Source: JACQFK01 sp964619955
GTDB taxonomy: Bacteria > Planctomycetota > MHYJ01 > JACPRB01
Direction of reading: 5' to 3'
DNA: 64,000 bases
Assembly (NCBI GenBank): GCA_964619955.1
Contig: CAZUJF010000027.1
Coordinates: 5,153 to 69,152, forward strand
In this document: positions 52,925-61,692 of the stretch, in pieces
How the letters are laid out: every line of letters begins with the position of its first letter
How positions within the stretch are numbered: the stretch's first letter is position 1
Made by a program: the position numbers and the translations under genes
The notes under the pieces: model-generated
What the model was told of the DNA's origin: nothing
What the model saw: the letters and a program-made list of their open reading frames with translations, nothing else
Databases searched by the model: none

Positions 52925-53866
52925 ATGAGGGTGAAGACAGAAGTGAGGTCCCTCATGGCGTATCTGATGCTGGTCCTGTGTGCCGTCCTTCCGGATCACC
53001 CGCTCGGGAACGACCTGCCGGTCTCGCTCGCCGTGGCCCCGCCGCGCCGGCGGCAGCAGGATGAACCGATGGAGCGTCCGCCCCGCTTCGATCCCGCCCC
53101 GCCGGCGGCCGGGGGCGGCCACCTGTCCGTCAGCGGGGCGCTGGAGATGAAGTTCCTCTCGGGACGCACGAAGGTTCGGGAGCGCGACAGCCGGCCCGAA
53201 TGGCTGGACCTGGACGGCGACCTGGGCCTCGGAGAGGCGCCCGGGTTCCGCGTCTCGATGTCCCTGGAATCGCGCCGCTTCCGGGGCTTCCTCGAGTTCG
53301 AATCGGCGCAGGCGGGCGGGGAGGGCGTCTCCGACCGGGACTTCGCCTACGACGAGGGGGAGTTCAAGGCGGGCATTCCGTACGAAACCTCCGTCAGCAT
53401 CTACTTCGCGCGCGCCGGGCTTTCGTTCAAGCGGGCCTTCGTGGACCGGCCCACGGCCTCGTTCGGATTCATGATCGGCCTGGAATACCCGAGGATCAGC
53501 CTCGGCATCGAGCAGCCGGGGTCCGGGGAGTCGACGTCGGAGCAGTACGACCAGTTCCTGCCCGTCCCCATCGTGGGCCTGGAGGGAGAACTTCGGATCA
53601 CGTCCTCGCTCACGCTCTCAGGGCGGGCCTTTTTCGGCTATGTGAAGGATCTGCCGACCCCGTTCACGGAGGGCGGGACGCTGGTCATGAGCGTCGAAAC
53701 GTTCACGGTGGAGGCCGCGCTGACCTGGCAGGCCACCGCGGCGCTGCGCTTCACGCTGGGCGTGGGCTACCAGCGCTGGGCCGGCGAGCTCCACTCGGGC
53801 GAGGACGGCAACCAGCTGACGTTCAGCGCCCCGCAGATCACGATCGGCCTCGAGCTGCGGTGGTAG
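52925..53866 (+). CDS. Predicted outer-membrane beta-barrel protein
   Basis: Up to 313 residues; ATG 52955 is an alternative start. After a hydrophobic N-terminal segment and a Pro-rich spacer there are many alternating strands (GFRVSMSLESRRFRGFLEFES, LEGELRITSSLTLSGRAFFG, FTLGVGYQRWAGEL, ITIGLELRW) with a C-terminal aromatic Trp, as in outer-membrane barrels. The function is unknown. Its 3' end overlaps the convergent Lrp gene by 29 bases. Confidence 0.65.
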   Translation: MRVKTEVRSLMAYLMLVLCAVLPDHPLGNDLPVSLAVAPPRRRQQDEPMERPPRFDPAPPAAGGGHLSVSGALEMKFLSGRTKVRERDSRPEWLDLDGDLGLGEAPGFRVSMSLESRRFRGFLEFESAQAGGEGVSDRDFAYDEGEFKAGIPYETSVSIYFARAGLSFKRAFVDRPTASFGFMIGLEYPRISLGIEQPGSGESTSEQYDQFLPVPIVGLEGELRITSSLTLSGRAFFGYVKDLPTPFTEGGTLVMSVETFTVEAALTWQATAALRFTLGVGYQRWAGELHSGEDGNQLTFSAPQITIGLELRW

Positions 53867-54329
53867 GGGCCGCGTAGCCCGGCAGCGCCGCCGCCCGGAA
53901 GTGCTCGAAGATGAGCGAGGTCTCAATGTGCGAGACCAGCTTGTGGTTCGTGAACGCCTCCGCCCCCAGATCTCGCAGCTGCGCCACGTCCTTCACCGCC
54001 ACGTGCGCGATGAAGTCGATCGCCCCGCTGACGTGGTAGAGCGCCACCACCTCCGGACGCTTGAGCAGCGCGTCCCGGAACGCGTTGAGCTGCGCCTCGT
54101 TGTGCCGGCTGAAGCGCACCGAGACCAGCGCCTCCAGCGCGATCCCCAACGCCGCCGGATCCACCTCCGCGTGCGCCCCCTTCAGGACCCCCGCCCGGCG
54201 CAGCCGCCGCACCCGCAGCAGACACGAGGACGGCGCCAGGTCCACCAGCTCCGCGAGCTCCTTGTTCGTCAGCTCCGCGTTCTTCTGCAGCGTGTCGAGG
54301 ATCTCGAAGTCCGTTCGGTCCAGGCGCAT
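53838..54329 (-). CDS. Lrp/AsnC-family regulator
   Basis: 163 residues from ATG 54329. N-terminal helix-turn-helix (DRTDFEILDTLQKNAELTNKELAELVDLAPSSCLLRVRRLRRAGVL), then the RAM domain (VSVRFSRHNEAQLNAFRDALLKRPEVVALYHVSGAIDFIAHV) that binds an amino acid. It is divergent from an EamA-type exporter, a common pairing for amino acid export control. Confidence 0.92.
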   Translation of the reverse strand: MRLDRTDFEILDTLQKNAELTNKELAELVDLAPSSCLLRVRRLRRAGVLKGAHAEVDPAALGIALEALVSVRFSRHNEAQLNAFRDALLKRPEVVALYHVSGAIDFIAHVAVKDVAQLRDLGAEAFTNHKLVSHIETSLIFEHFRAAALPGYAAPTTAARGRS

Positions 54330-54439
54330 TCCAGTCTCCAATTATGCATCTTATTCTATATTCTTCATTCTATACGATATTATCTACTGTTTTCAGCATT
54401 GCTACGGAATGCCGTTAGTCCCCGGTGTTCCATAGCTGC
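54330..54439. promoter_or_regulatory. AT-rich divergent promoter region between lrp and eamA genes
   Basis: 110 bases, very AT-rich for this genome. ATTCTATA occurs twice (near 54353 and 54370) separated by TTCTTC, with further TATT/ATAC elements. It may contain both promoters and Lrp sites; exact boxes cannot be fixed by eye. Confidence 0.45.
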
Positions 54440-55357
54440 ATGGAGCACTTCCCCCCTTCCTCCCGGGTGGCCGCCCGCTGGCTGCTGCTGGCGAGCCTGC
54501 TCTGGGGCGCCAGCTTCTTCTCGATGAAGGCGGGCCTGGACGCGACCGCGCGCCACGCGGGCGAGACGGCGGCGCCCCTGGTCTTCCTCCTGCTCCGCTT
54601 CGGGGTGGCCGCCCTGCTCTTCCCGCTCCTCTTCCCCGCGGCGGTGAAGGGGCTCACGCGGGGGGCGGTCCGGGACGGCCTCCTGCTCGCCCTGCCCTTC
54701 CACGCGGGCTTCCTCCTCCAGGTCTTCGGGCTCGCGCGCATGCCGTCCTCGGTGGCGGCCTTCCTCACGAGCCTCACGGTCGTGCTGACGCCCGTGCTCG
54801 GCCGGCTCTTCTTCCGGGAGCGGCCCACGACCGGGACCTGGATCGGCGCGCTGCTGGCCTTCGGGGGCATCGCCGTGATCTCCGGGGCGGGCGCCGCCGG
54901 GCTCGGCACGGGGGAGTTGCTCACCGCCCTGGGGGCCCTGGCGTTCGCGGCCCACATCCACCTGACGGGCCCGATCACGAGCCGGCACGCGCCGGAGCCG
55001 CTGACCTGGATGCTCTTCGTATCCGGAGTCGCGATCGACGGCGCCGCGGTGGCCGCCCTGCGGGTGCCGCCCTCCGTGCTGGGCTCCTCGCTGACGGACC
55101 CCTCGGTGCTCTGGGCACTGCTCTTCACCGCCACGCTCTGCTCGGTGGCGGCGAACACGATCGTCAACCGGCATCAGAAGTCGGTGAGCCCGACCGAAGC
55201 CGGCGTCATCTACGCGCTGGAACCCCTCTTCGCGGCGGTCCTCGCGGCCGCGTTCGCGGGCGAGCCGTTCACGACCCGGACGGCCCTCGGCGGCGCGGCC
55301 CTCCTCGCCGGCCAGTGGGCGGCCTCGCGCGGGAAAGCGCCCGAGCCTCGCCCCTGA
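54440..55357 (+). CDS. EamA/DMT-family transporter
   Basis: 305 residues from ATG 54440 with ten predicted membrane helices in two EamA repeats. The first has WLLLASLLWGASFFSMKAGLDA, the second WALLFTATLCSVAANTIVNRHQKSVSPTEAGVIYALEPLFAAVLA, where SPTEAGVIYALEPLF is the usual DMT signature. The substrate is likely an amino acid or related metabolite, judged from the divergent Lrp regulator. Confidence 0.9.
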   Translation: MEHFPPSSRVAARWLLLASLLWGASFFSMKAGLDATARHAGETAAPLVFLLLRFGVAALLFPLLFPAAVKGLTRGAVRDGLLLALPFHAGFLLQVFGLARMPSSVAAFLTSLTVVLTPVLGRLFFRERPTTGTWIGALLAFGGIAVISGAGAAGLGTGELLTALGALAFAAHIHLTGPITSRHAPEPLTWMLFVSGVAIDGAAVAALRVPPSVLGSSLTDPSVLWALLFTATLCSVAANTIVNRHQKSVSPTEAGVIYALEPLFAAVLAAAFAGEPFTTRTALGGAALLAGQWAASRGKAPEPRP

Positions 55358-55384
55358 GCCTTCCGCCTGTTAAATTGCTCCTGG

Positions 55385-55879
55385 ATGCCGAACCTCATCG
55401 TCACCCTGCAGGACAAGCGCGTGGTGTTCCCGGATGGGATCCCGATATGCCTGGCCTGCGGCGGAGAGGTGGCCGGCACCCGCCGGGTGACCTTCGAGCC
55501 GGTGGACGATTTCGTCATGCCCACCCACGCCGGAAAACTCATCTCCCACTTCAGGGCGCTGCGCGAGCGCACCGCCTTCGACGCCCCGCTCTGCGAGGCG
55601 CATCTCCGACGGGCGGCGGCGCTGGCTTGGAAGGCGCCGCTGCACCTGTTCGGCGGTGCGATCCTCCTCGGCGCCGCCGTGATGACCGTGCTTGGACTCA
55701 AGCTCGATGAGAAGTCCAAGGCGAGCTGGCTGCTGGCGCTTCCGGGCTTCGTGTGGTTTGCGATCGGCTACTTCACCTGGATCGCCAAGGACCGCGGCGG
55801 CCTGCCCTGCGAGGCGACCCGACTCGAGGACGGCAGCGTCCTCCTGAAATATCCGGACCCGGATCCCGCCGCCCCCTGA
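55385..55879 (+). CDS. Membrane protein with zinc-finger-like N-terminus, unknown function
   Basis: 164 residues. An N-terminal CLAC pair (22-25) and a later C-x-x-H (CEAHL) could bind metal. Two membrane helices (about 85-105 and 112-132) and a short C-terminal tail follow. No family recognised. A TTAAAT box lies 13 bases before the ATG. Confidence 0.55.
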   Translation: MPNLIVTLQDKRVVFPDGIPICLACGGEVAGTRRVTFEPVDDFVMPTHAGKLISHFRALRERTAFDAPLCEAHLRRAAALAWKAPLHLFGGAILLGAAVMTVLGLKLDEKSKASWLLALPGFVWFAIGYFTWIAKDRGGLPCEATRLEDGSVLLKYPDPDPAAP

Positions 55880-55976
55880 GGCTCCGCCTCCGGGCTACGC
55901 TCCCCATTGATCGCCTGGCGGGTTCACTCCCGATACGACCTGTGGTACACTTCGAACGTCCTGAAGGATTGAAGCC

Positions 55977-56207
55977 ATGACCCACACCGCCCGGGCGATC
56001 CTGAAGCAGGCCCTCCGGCTCGATCCGGTCCAGCGTGCCGAGCTGATCAACAGCCTTTTCCAGAGCTTCGACACGGCTCCGGACGCCCGGCTGGACGCAG
56101 AGTGGGCCACTGAGGCTGAGGATCGTATCGACGCCGCCCGCTCCGGCAGGATCCCTTCGGCTCCCGCCAAGACCGTTTTCGCCCGGATCGCCAAGTCAAA
56201 GCGATGA
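55977..56207 (+). CDS. Addiction-module antitoxin-like protein (TIGR02574 type)
   Basis: 76 residues. The pattern ILKQALRLDPVQRAELINSLFQSFD and WATEAEDRIDAARSGRIPSAPAKTVFARI matches the short addiction-module proteins placed upstream of RelE/ParE toxins. TACACT at 55945-55950 and GAAGGATTG before the ATG give a plausible promoter and ribosome site. Its stop overlaps the toxin start. Confidence 0.85.
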   Translation: MTHTARAILKQALRLDPVQRAELINSLFQSFDTAPDARLDAEWATEAEDRIDAARSGRIPSAPAKTVFARIAKSKR

Positions 56208-56512
56208 ACCTTCGCATCCTTGCCTGCGCTGAGCTCGAATTGACCGAGGCGGTGGACTACTACAACGGCCAGAGCGCGGGGTTGGGCTTCGAGTTCGCAG
56301 CTGAAGTGAAGGCCACGCTGGGCAGGATCGCAGCCTGTCCCGAAGCGTGGCCGGCCTTCTCGAAGCGGTCACGCCGCTGTATCGTCACTCGTTTCCCCTA
56401 CGGCGTTCTCTACCAGGTCAGCGACCGGGACATACTCGTCGTCGCCATCATGCACCTCCGCCGTTCACCCCGGAAGTGGAAGGCAAGCCTCAAGCGTCCA
56501 GACCGGCGCTGA
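56204..56512 (+). CDS. RelE/ParE-family toxin
   Basis: 102 residues. RelE/ParE fold features: AELELTEAVDYYNGQSAGLGFEFAAEV, LGRIAACPEAWPAFSKRSRRCIVTRFPYGVLYQV and DILVVAIMHLRRSPRKW. It either cleaves mRNA at the ribosome (RelE) or poisons gyrase (ParE); the sequence resembles the ParE side more. ATGA overlap with its antitoxin gives a full TA pair. Confidence 0.88.
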   Translation: MNLRILACAELELTEAVDYYNGQSAGLGFEFAAEVKATLGRIAACPEAWPAFSKRSRRCIVTRFPYGVLYQVSDRDILVVAIMHLRRSPRKWKASLKRPDRR

Positions 56513-56588
56513 ACCGCCGTCCACCGCTTTTTCCCTACCTCCCCCACCCCGCGCCTCCTACAATCACCCCCGTAAAAAAGGAGTCCGT

Positions 56589-59360
56589 ATGAATTCGCTT
56601 TCCGCCGCCCTGGCCCTGCTGCTCTCCGCCCAGGACTTCCCCGTCGAGCGCCTCGAAGCTCTGCCCGGCTTCAAGATCGAACACGTCCTCAAGGCCGACC
56701 CCAAGGCCCACGGCTCCTGGATCAACCTCGCCCGCGATCCCCAGGGCCGGCTCCTCCTCGCCGGACAGCGCGGCCAGCCCCTCACCCGCCTCACGCTCAA
56801 GGACGGCCAGGTCGTGAAGCAGGACGACCTCAAACTCCCCGTCAGCGAAATCATGGGCCTGCTCTGCGCCTTCGACAGCCTCTACGTCAACGGCATGGGC
56901 AAGAACCCCGCCGGCCGCGACGTCTACGGCCTCTTCCGCTGCAAGGACACGAAGGGCGCGGACCAGTACGACCAGGTCGAGTTCCTCCGCGAATGGAAGG
57001 GCGGCTCCGGCGAACACGGCGCCCACGGGATCGTCCTCGGCAACGACGGCAAGCTCTACATCGTCGCCGGCAACTTCACCGACATCTCCGCGGACCTGCT
57101 CCCGAGTTCGCCCCACCGGAACTACGCGGACGACCGGATCCTTCCTCGCGCGGAGGACGGCAACGGCTTCGGCGCCGGCCGCAAACCGCCCGGCGGCTGG
57201 GTCATCCGTGTCGACCCCGACGGCAAGAACCCCGAGCTCTTCGGCGCCGGCCAGCGCAACACTTACGACATCGCGTTCAACGCCAACGGCGACCTCTTCG
57301 GCTACGACAGCGACATGGAATGGGACTGGGGCACGCCCTGGTACCGCCCCACGCGTGTCTTCCACATCGCGAGCGGCGCCGACCACGGCTTCCGCGAGGG
57401 CAGCGCCAAGTGGCCCAACAGCTACGCCGACAGCCTGCCCACGACCGTCGACATCGGCGTCGGCTGCCCCACCGGCGTGCTCTTCGGCAGCGGCGCCCGT
57501 TTCCCCGCGAAATACCAGAAGGCGCTCTACATCCTCGACTGGACCTACGGCCGCCTCATCGCGGTCCACCTCTCCCCCAAAGGCGCGTCCTACACGGCGA
57601 CCTGGGAGAACCTCGTGGCCCCTGCCGGCCTCAAGGGCAAGGGACCGAAGACGCCGCTGAACCTCACGGACCTCATCGTGGGCGCGGACGGCGCGCTCTA
57701 CTTCACCGTCGGCGGCCGCGGCACGCAGGCCCAGCTCTTCCGCGTGCGCTACGTCGGGACGGAGTCCACCGAGCCCGCCGTGCTGGCCGACAGCGAGGGT
57801 GCCGAGGCCCGGCTCCGCCGCCGCGCGCTGGAGTCCTTCCACGGCAAGGCGGACCCCGCGGGCCTCGAACTCGCCTGGAAGAACCTCGGTGACGGCGACC
57901 GCTTCATCCAGTACGCCGCCCGCATCGCGCTCGAACGCCAGCCCGTCGAGTCCTGGAAGACCCGCGCGCTGGAGGAGACGAATCCCCGCGCGGCCCTCGT
58001 CGCCCTGCTCGCCCTCGCCCGCGTCGGCGGCGCGGAGGCGCAGCCCGCCCTCCTCAAGGCCCTTGCGCGGATCCCCGCGGCCGCGCAGACCGTCGACAGG
58101 CTCCGCGTGATCCAGGTGAGCGTCGCCCGGCACGGCAGACCCGCCGATGCCGCCGCGCTCGTCGCGGAACTCGACCCGCTCTACCCCTCGAAGGACGTCC
58201 TGCTCAACGCCGAACTCTGCCAGGTCCTGATCGCGCTCGACGCGCCGCAGGCCGTCTCGAAGACGGTCGCCCTGCTCGCGGCCGCGCCCACGTTCGAGGA
58301 GCAGATCGGCTACGTGCTGCACCTGCGCGGCGTCACGAAGGGCTGGACGCCCGAACTCCGCAAGACCGTCTTCGCCTGGTTCACGAAGGACCGGAACAAG
58401 GCGGGGCACAGCGACGAGGTCCTCAAGTGGTTCGAGGACGCCGGCCGCGGCTTTTCCGACGGGGCCAGCCTTCCCAAGTTCATCGGAAACCTCCACACCC
58501 AGCTGAAGTCCGGCCTCAGCCCCGAAGAAACGACGGCGCTCGCCGACCTGCTCGCCGCGTACGTGCCCCCCGGGCAGAAGCCCCGGACCCCGGCGAAGGC
58601 GCGGGCCTTCGTGAAGGAATGGAAGATGGAGGACCTGCTGCCGGCGCTGGAGGGCGTCGCGAAGGACCGCAACTTCGAACGCGGCCGCGAGATCTACGCA
58701 TCCGCCCAGTGCGCCCAGTGCCACAAGTTCGGGAACGAGGGCGGCGCGGTGGGCGCGGAGCTGACGGCGGTGGCGAGCCGCTACTCGCGCCGCGACATCC
58801 TCGAGGCCCTGATCGAACCCTCGAAGGTGATCTCCGAGCAGTACCAGAACACGATGATCCTCACGCACGGCGGCAAGATCCTCGACGGCCGCGTCCTCGA
58901 GGAGAACGCCGAGCGCCTCATCCTGCAGCCCAATCCGCTCCTCCCCGAGAAGATCGAGGTGAAGAAGAAGGACATCGACAAGCGCGCGGCCTCGAAGGTC
59001 TCGCCGATGCCGGCGAACCTGATCAACACCCTCAACAAGAACGAAATCCTGGACCTGCTGGCCTATCTCGAATCCGGAGGAAAGAAGGACTTCCCCGCAT
59101 TCGCCTCCATGAGAAAGGCCTCCGACGTGACCGACACGGTCGCGGCGAAGCTGAAGAACAACCGCCTCAGCATCGAGGCGAGCAACGACGCGTTCGGGGG
59201 GGACCCCGCACCCGGCGAAGTGAAGCGCCTCAAGGTCGAGTACCTCGAGGGCGGCGAAGCGCGCGTCAAGCTCGTGGGCGAGAACGCGACGCTGGAGCTC
59301 CAGGCGCCCGAAGGCAAGAAATTGAGCATCACGAAGGCGGTCTACGGCGTATTTCCATAA
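56589..59360 (+). CDS. PVC-type heme-binding CxxCH protein with glucose-dehydrogenase-like propeller
   Basis: 923 residues with a short signal peptide. An N-terminal beta-propeller (about 20-395; GEHGAHGIVLGNDGKLYIVAGN, FGAGQRNTYDIAFNANGDLFGYDSDMEWD in part, GCPTGVLFGSGARFP) is followed by HEAT-like repeats (about 400-690) and a C-terminal cytochrome c domain with C708, C711, H712 (CAQCHKF) and the IEPSKVISEQYQ segment typical of the PVC family. It is thought to oxidise sugars or sugar acids in the periplasm and pass electrons through heme. TACAAT and AAAGGAG lie upstream. A Gfo/Idh/MocA oxidoreductase follows. Confidence 0.9.
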   Translation: MNSLSAALALLLSAQDFPVERLEALPGFKIEHVLKADPKAHGSWINLARDPQGRLLLAGQRGQPLTRLTLKDGQVVKQDDLKLPVSEIMGLLCAFDSLYVNGMGKNPAGRDVYGLFRCKDTKGADQYDQVEFLREWKGGSGEHGAHGIVLGNDGKLYIVAGNFTDISADLLPSSPHRNYADDRILPRAEDGNGFGAGRKPPGGWVIRVDPDGKNPELFGAGQRNTYDIAFNANGDLFGYDSDMEWDWGTPWYRPTRVFHIASGADHGFREGSAKWPNSYADSLPTTVDIGVGCPTGVLFGSGARFPAKYQKALYILDWTYGRLIAVHLSPKGASYTATWENLVAPAGLKGKGPKTPLNLTDLIVGADGALYFTVGGRGTQAQLFRVRYVGTESTEPAVLADSEGAEARLRRRALESFHGKADPAGLELAWKNLGDGDRFIQYAARIALERQPVESWKTRALEETNPRAALVALLALARVGGAEAQPALLKALARIPAAAQTVDRLRVIQVSVARHGRPADAAALVAELDPLYPSKDVLLNAELCQVLIALDAPQAVSKTVALLAAAPTFEEQIGYVLHLRGVTKGWTPELRKTVFAWFTKDRNKAGHSDEVLKWFEDAGRGFSDGASLPKFIGNLHTQLKSGLSPEETTALADLLAAYVPPGQKPRTPAKARAFVKEWKMEDLLPALEGVAKDRNFERGREIYASAQCAQCHKFGNEGGAVGAELTAVASRYSRRDILEALIEPSKVISEQYQNTMILTHGGKILDGRVLEENAERLILQPNPLLPEKIEVKKKDIDKRAASKVSPMPANLINTLNKNEILDLLAYLESGGKKDFPAFASMRKASDVTDTVAAKLKNNRLSIEASNDAFGGDPAPGEVKRLKVEYLEGGEARVKLVGENATLELQAPEGKKLSITKAVYGVFP

Positions 59361-59409
59361 CGATGGAGGCACGCCGCGGGTACCATGAGTCCCCTTGGAG
59401 GATGAAGCC

Positions 59410-60729
59410 ATGAGCAAGAAGAGCCTGTCCCGCCGCCAGTTCCTGGGATCCGCCGCGGCCGTCGCGGCCCCGATGATCGTGCCCGCGTCCGTGTTCGGAC
59501 GCCCGGGCCGCCCCGCCCCCGCCGACCGCATCACGATGGCCCTCATCGGCTGCGGCGGGCAGGGCAACTCCGACATGGGCGGCTTCCTCAACATCGCGGA
59601 GGCCCAGGTCGTGGCCGTCTGCGACGTGGACAGCTCCAAGGCGGAGGGCTCCAAGAAGCGCGTCGAGGACAGCTACACCAAGAAGAACGACAAGGACTTC
59701 AAGGGCGTCACCGTCTTCAAGGACTACCGCGAACTCTGCGCGCGGAAGGACATCGACGCGGTCATCGTCGCCACGCCGGACCACTGGCACTACCTCACCG
59801 CGGTGACGGCCGTGCGCGCGGGCAAACACGTCTACGGCGAGAAGCCGATCACGCGCACCTACCCCGAGGCCAAGAAGCTGGTCGAGGAGGTCAAGAAACA
59901 CGGCGTGACCTGGCAGACGGGAAGCCAGCAGCGCTCGGAGTTCAAGTTCCGGCGCGCGGCGGAAATCGTCCGCAACGGGCTCATCGGCAAGGTCCACACG
60001 GTCGAGGTCGGCCTCCCGGAGGGCCGCACCGGACACAAGCCCGGCGCCGACAAGGTCGAGGAGCCGCCCGCCAACGTGGACTACGAGATGTGGTGCGGGC
60101 CGGCGCAGAAGCTGCCGTTCATGCGCTCGCGCTTCCACTTCGACTGGCGCTGGAACCTCGCCTTCGGCGGCGGCCAGCTGCTGGACTGGATCTGCCACCA
60201 CAACGACATCGCCCACTGGGGCCTGGACGAGGACCTCGGCGGCCCCCTCGAAGTCGAGGCGGTCGACTTCAAATACCCCGAGGACAAGACGGTCTTCGAC
60301 GCCCCGTACCACTACAAGGTGATGTGCAAGTACGCGAAGGACATCACCTACTCCATCTGCAGCCAGAACTTCGTCCGCCACGGCACGACCTGGATCGGCG
60401 ACAAGGGCAAGGTCTTCGTCGACCGGAGCAAGCTCGAGCCGAGCAACCCCGAATGGGCGAAGCCGGACTTCGATCCCGGCCCGATCAAGCTCTACCAGAA
60501 CAAGGGCCACCACCGGAACTTCATCGAGAGCATCAAGGAGAAGAAGCCGGCCATCTGCCCGATCGAGGTGTCGCACCACTCGATCACGCCCGGCCACCTG
60601 GGCTACCTGTCCGACCGGCTCAAGCGGAAGATCAAGTGGGATCCGAAGACCGAGACGGTCGTCGGCGATCCGGAGGCGCACAAGATCCTCAACACGCTCG
60701 AGTATCGCGCGCCCTGGAAGTTCGAGTAG
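59410..60729 (+). CDS. Tat-exported Gfo/Idh/MocA-family oxidoreductase
   Basis: 439 residues from ATG 59410 (GGAGGATGAAGCC upstream). A Tat signal SLSRRQFLGSAAAVAAP precedes the Rossmann domain (ITMALIGCGGQGNSD) and the GFO/IDH signature AVTAVRAGKHVYGEKPITRTYPEA. The C-terminal domain has RFHFDWRWNLAFGGGQLLDWICHHND. The cofactor is NAD(P), probably pre-bound for Tat export. Substrates of this PVC group are sugars or keto-sugars, consistent with the DUF1080 and CxxCH proteins nearby. Confidence 0.9.
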   Translation: MSKKSLSRRQFLGSAAAVAAPMIVPASVFGRPGRPAPADRITMALIGCGGQGNSDMGGFLNIAEAQVVAVCDVDSSKAEGSKKRVEDSYTKKNDKDFKGVTVFKDYRELCARKDIDAVIVATPDHWHYLTAVTAVRAGKHVYGEKPITRTYPEAKKLVEEVKKHGVTWQTGSQQRSEFKFRRAAEIVRNGLIGKVHTVEVGLPEGRTGHKPGADKVEEPPANVDYEMWCGPAQKLPFMRSRFHFDWRWNLAFGGGQLLDWICHHNDIAHWGLDEDLGGPLEVEAVDFKYPEDKTVFDAPYHYKVMCKYAKDITYSICSQNFVRHGTTWIGDKGKVFVDRSKLEPSNPEWAKPDFDPGPIKLYQNKGHHRNFIESIKEKKPAICPIEVSHHSITPGHLGYLSDRLKRKIKWDPKTETVVGDPEAHKILNTLEYRAPWKFE

Positions 60730-60742
60730 GCCTCGCGACGAC

Positions 60743-61582
60743 ATGGGCTTGAGCGCCGGCGACGGCGTGGCGCTTCCGCCGTTCCTTTACGGGACGGCCT
60801 GGAAGAAGGACGCCACGTCGAGGCTGGTGCAGCTCGCCGTCGAGTCCGGCTTCACGGGCATCGACACCGCCAACCAGCTCATCCACTACCAGGAGGCGCT
60901 GGTGGGGGATGCGCTGCTGGCGCTGGCGCAGAAGGGCATCCTCCGGAAGTCGCTCTTCCTTCAGACCAAGTTCACGTCTCCGGGAGGCCAGGATCAGCGC
61001 ACCCCCTACGACCTCTCCGCCGCCCCCGCCGAGCAGGTGCGCCAGTCCTTCGAAAGTTCGTTGAAGCATCTGCACACGGACGTGCTGGACTCCTACGTGC
61101 TGCACGGGCCGTACTCGCGGCGCGGGCTGCTGGCGCAGGACTGGGAGGTCTGGGAGGCCATCGAGCAACTGCATCGCGCGGGCAGGACCCGGCTCATCGG
61201 CGTCAGCAACGTCAGCCCCGAGCAGCTCGCGCTGCTCTGCGCGAAGGCGTCGATCAAGCCCCACATGGTGCAGAACCGCTGCTACGCGGCGCTGGGCTGG
61301 GACAAGGAAGTCCGGGACATCTGCAAGGTCCAGGGCATCGTGTACCAGGGCTTCTCGCTGCTGACGGCGAACCTGGACGTGCTCGCGGACCCCGCCTTCC
61401 GGGCCGTGGCCGCGGCGCACGGAGCGGGCGTCGCGCAGGTCGTCTTCCGCTTCGCGGCGCAGATCGGCATGCTGCCGCTGACGGGCACCACGAACGCGGA
61501 GCACATGAAGGAGGACCTGGCGGCGGACCGCTTCACGCTCACGCCCGCGGAACTGAGCCTCATCGAGTCGATCGGCGTCTGA
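60743..61582 (+). CDS. Aldo/keto reductase
   Basis: 279 residues of TIM-barrel AKR type: FTGIDTANQLIHYQEALVGDAL (catalytic D and Y), SLFLQTKFTSPGGQDQ (K), LDSYVLHGPYS (H), HRAGRTRLIGVSNVSPEQLA and PLTGTTNAEHMKEDL (NADPH site). The spacing DTANQLIHY resembles the AKR group that has HY after DTA(N/A)Q. It starts 13 bases after the oxidoreductase stop, so the two are likely co-transcribed. Confidence 0.88.
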   Translation: MGLSAGDGVALPPFLYGTAWKKDATSRLVQLAVESGFTGIDTANQLIHYQEALVGDALLALAQKGILRKSLFLQTKFTSPGGQDQRTPYDLSAAPAEQVRQSFESSLKHLHTDVLDSYVLHGPYSRRGLLAQDWEVWEAIEQLHRAGRTRLIGVSNVSPEQLALLCAKASIKPHMVQNRCYAALGWDKEVRDICKVQGIVYQGFSLLTANLDVLADPAFRAVAAAHGAGVAQVVFRFAAQIGMLPLTGTTNAEHMKEDLAADRFTLTPAELSLIESIGV

Positions 61583-61612
61583 GCCGGCCCCGCCGCGAAG
61601 TTCACCCCTTTC

Positions 61613-61641
61613 TTGACAGTCCTCCGGGGGGACGTTATCCA
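61613..61641 (+). promoter_or_regulatory. Promoter of the membrane pyrophosphatase gene
   Basis: A perfect -35 TTGACA (61613-61618) is followed by a 17-base spacer and TATCCA (61636-61641), a weak -10 box. The hppA ATG is at 61693 with AAGGAG five bases upstream, so this gene, unlike several others here, has a normal leader. Confidence 0.6.
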
Positions 61642-61692
61642 TTACACACCCCTGCGGACGCTCCGCTTCCGCTGCATGAACAAGGAGATAGG

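Noticed and set aside
56535..59654. Minus-strand open frame of 1039 codons opposite the CxxCH protein.
   Set aside because: Antisense shadow of a gene with heme and propeller motifs.
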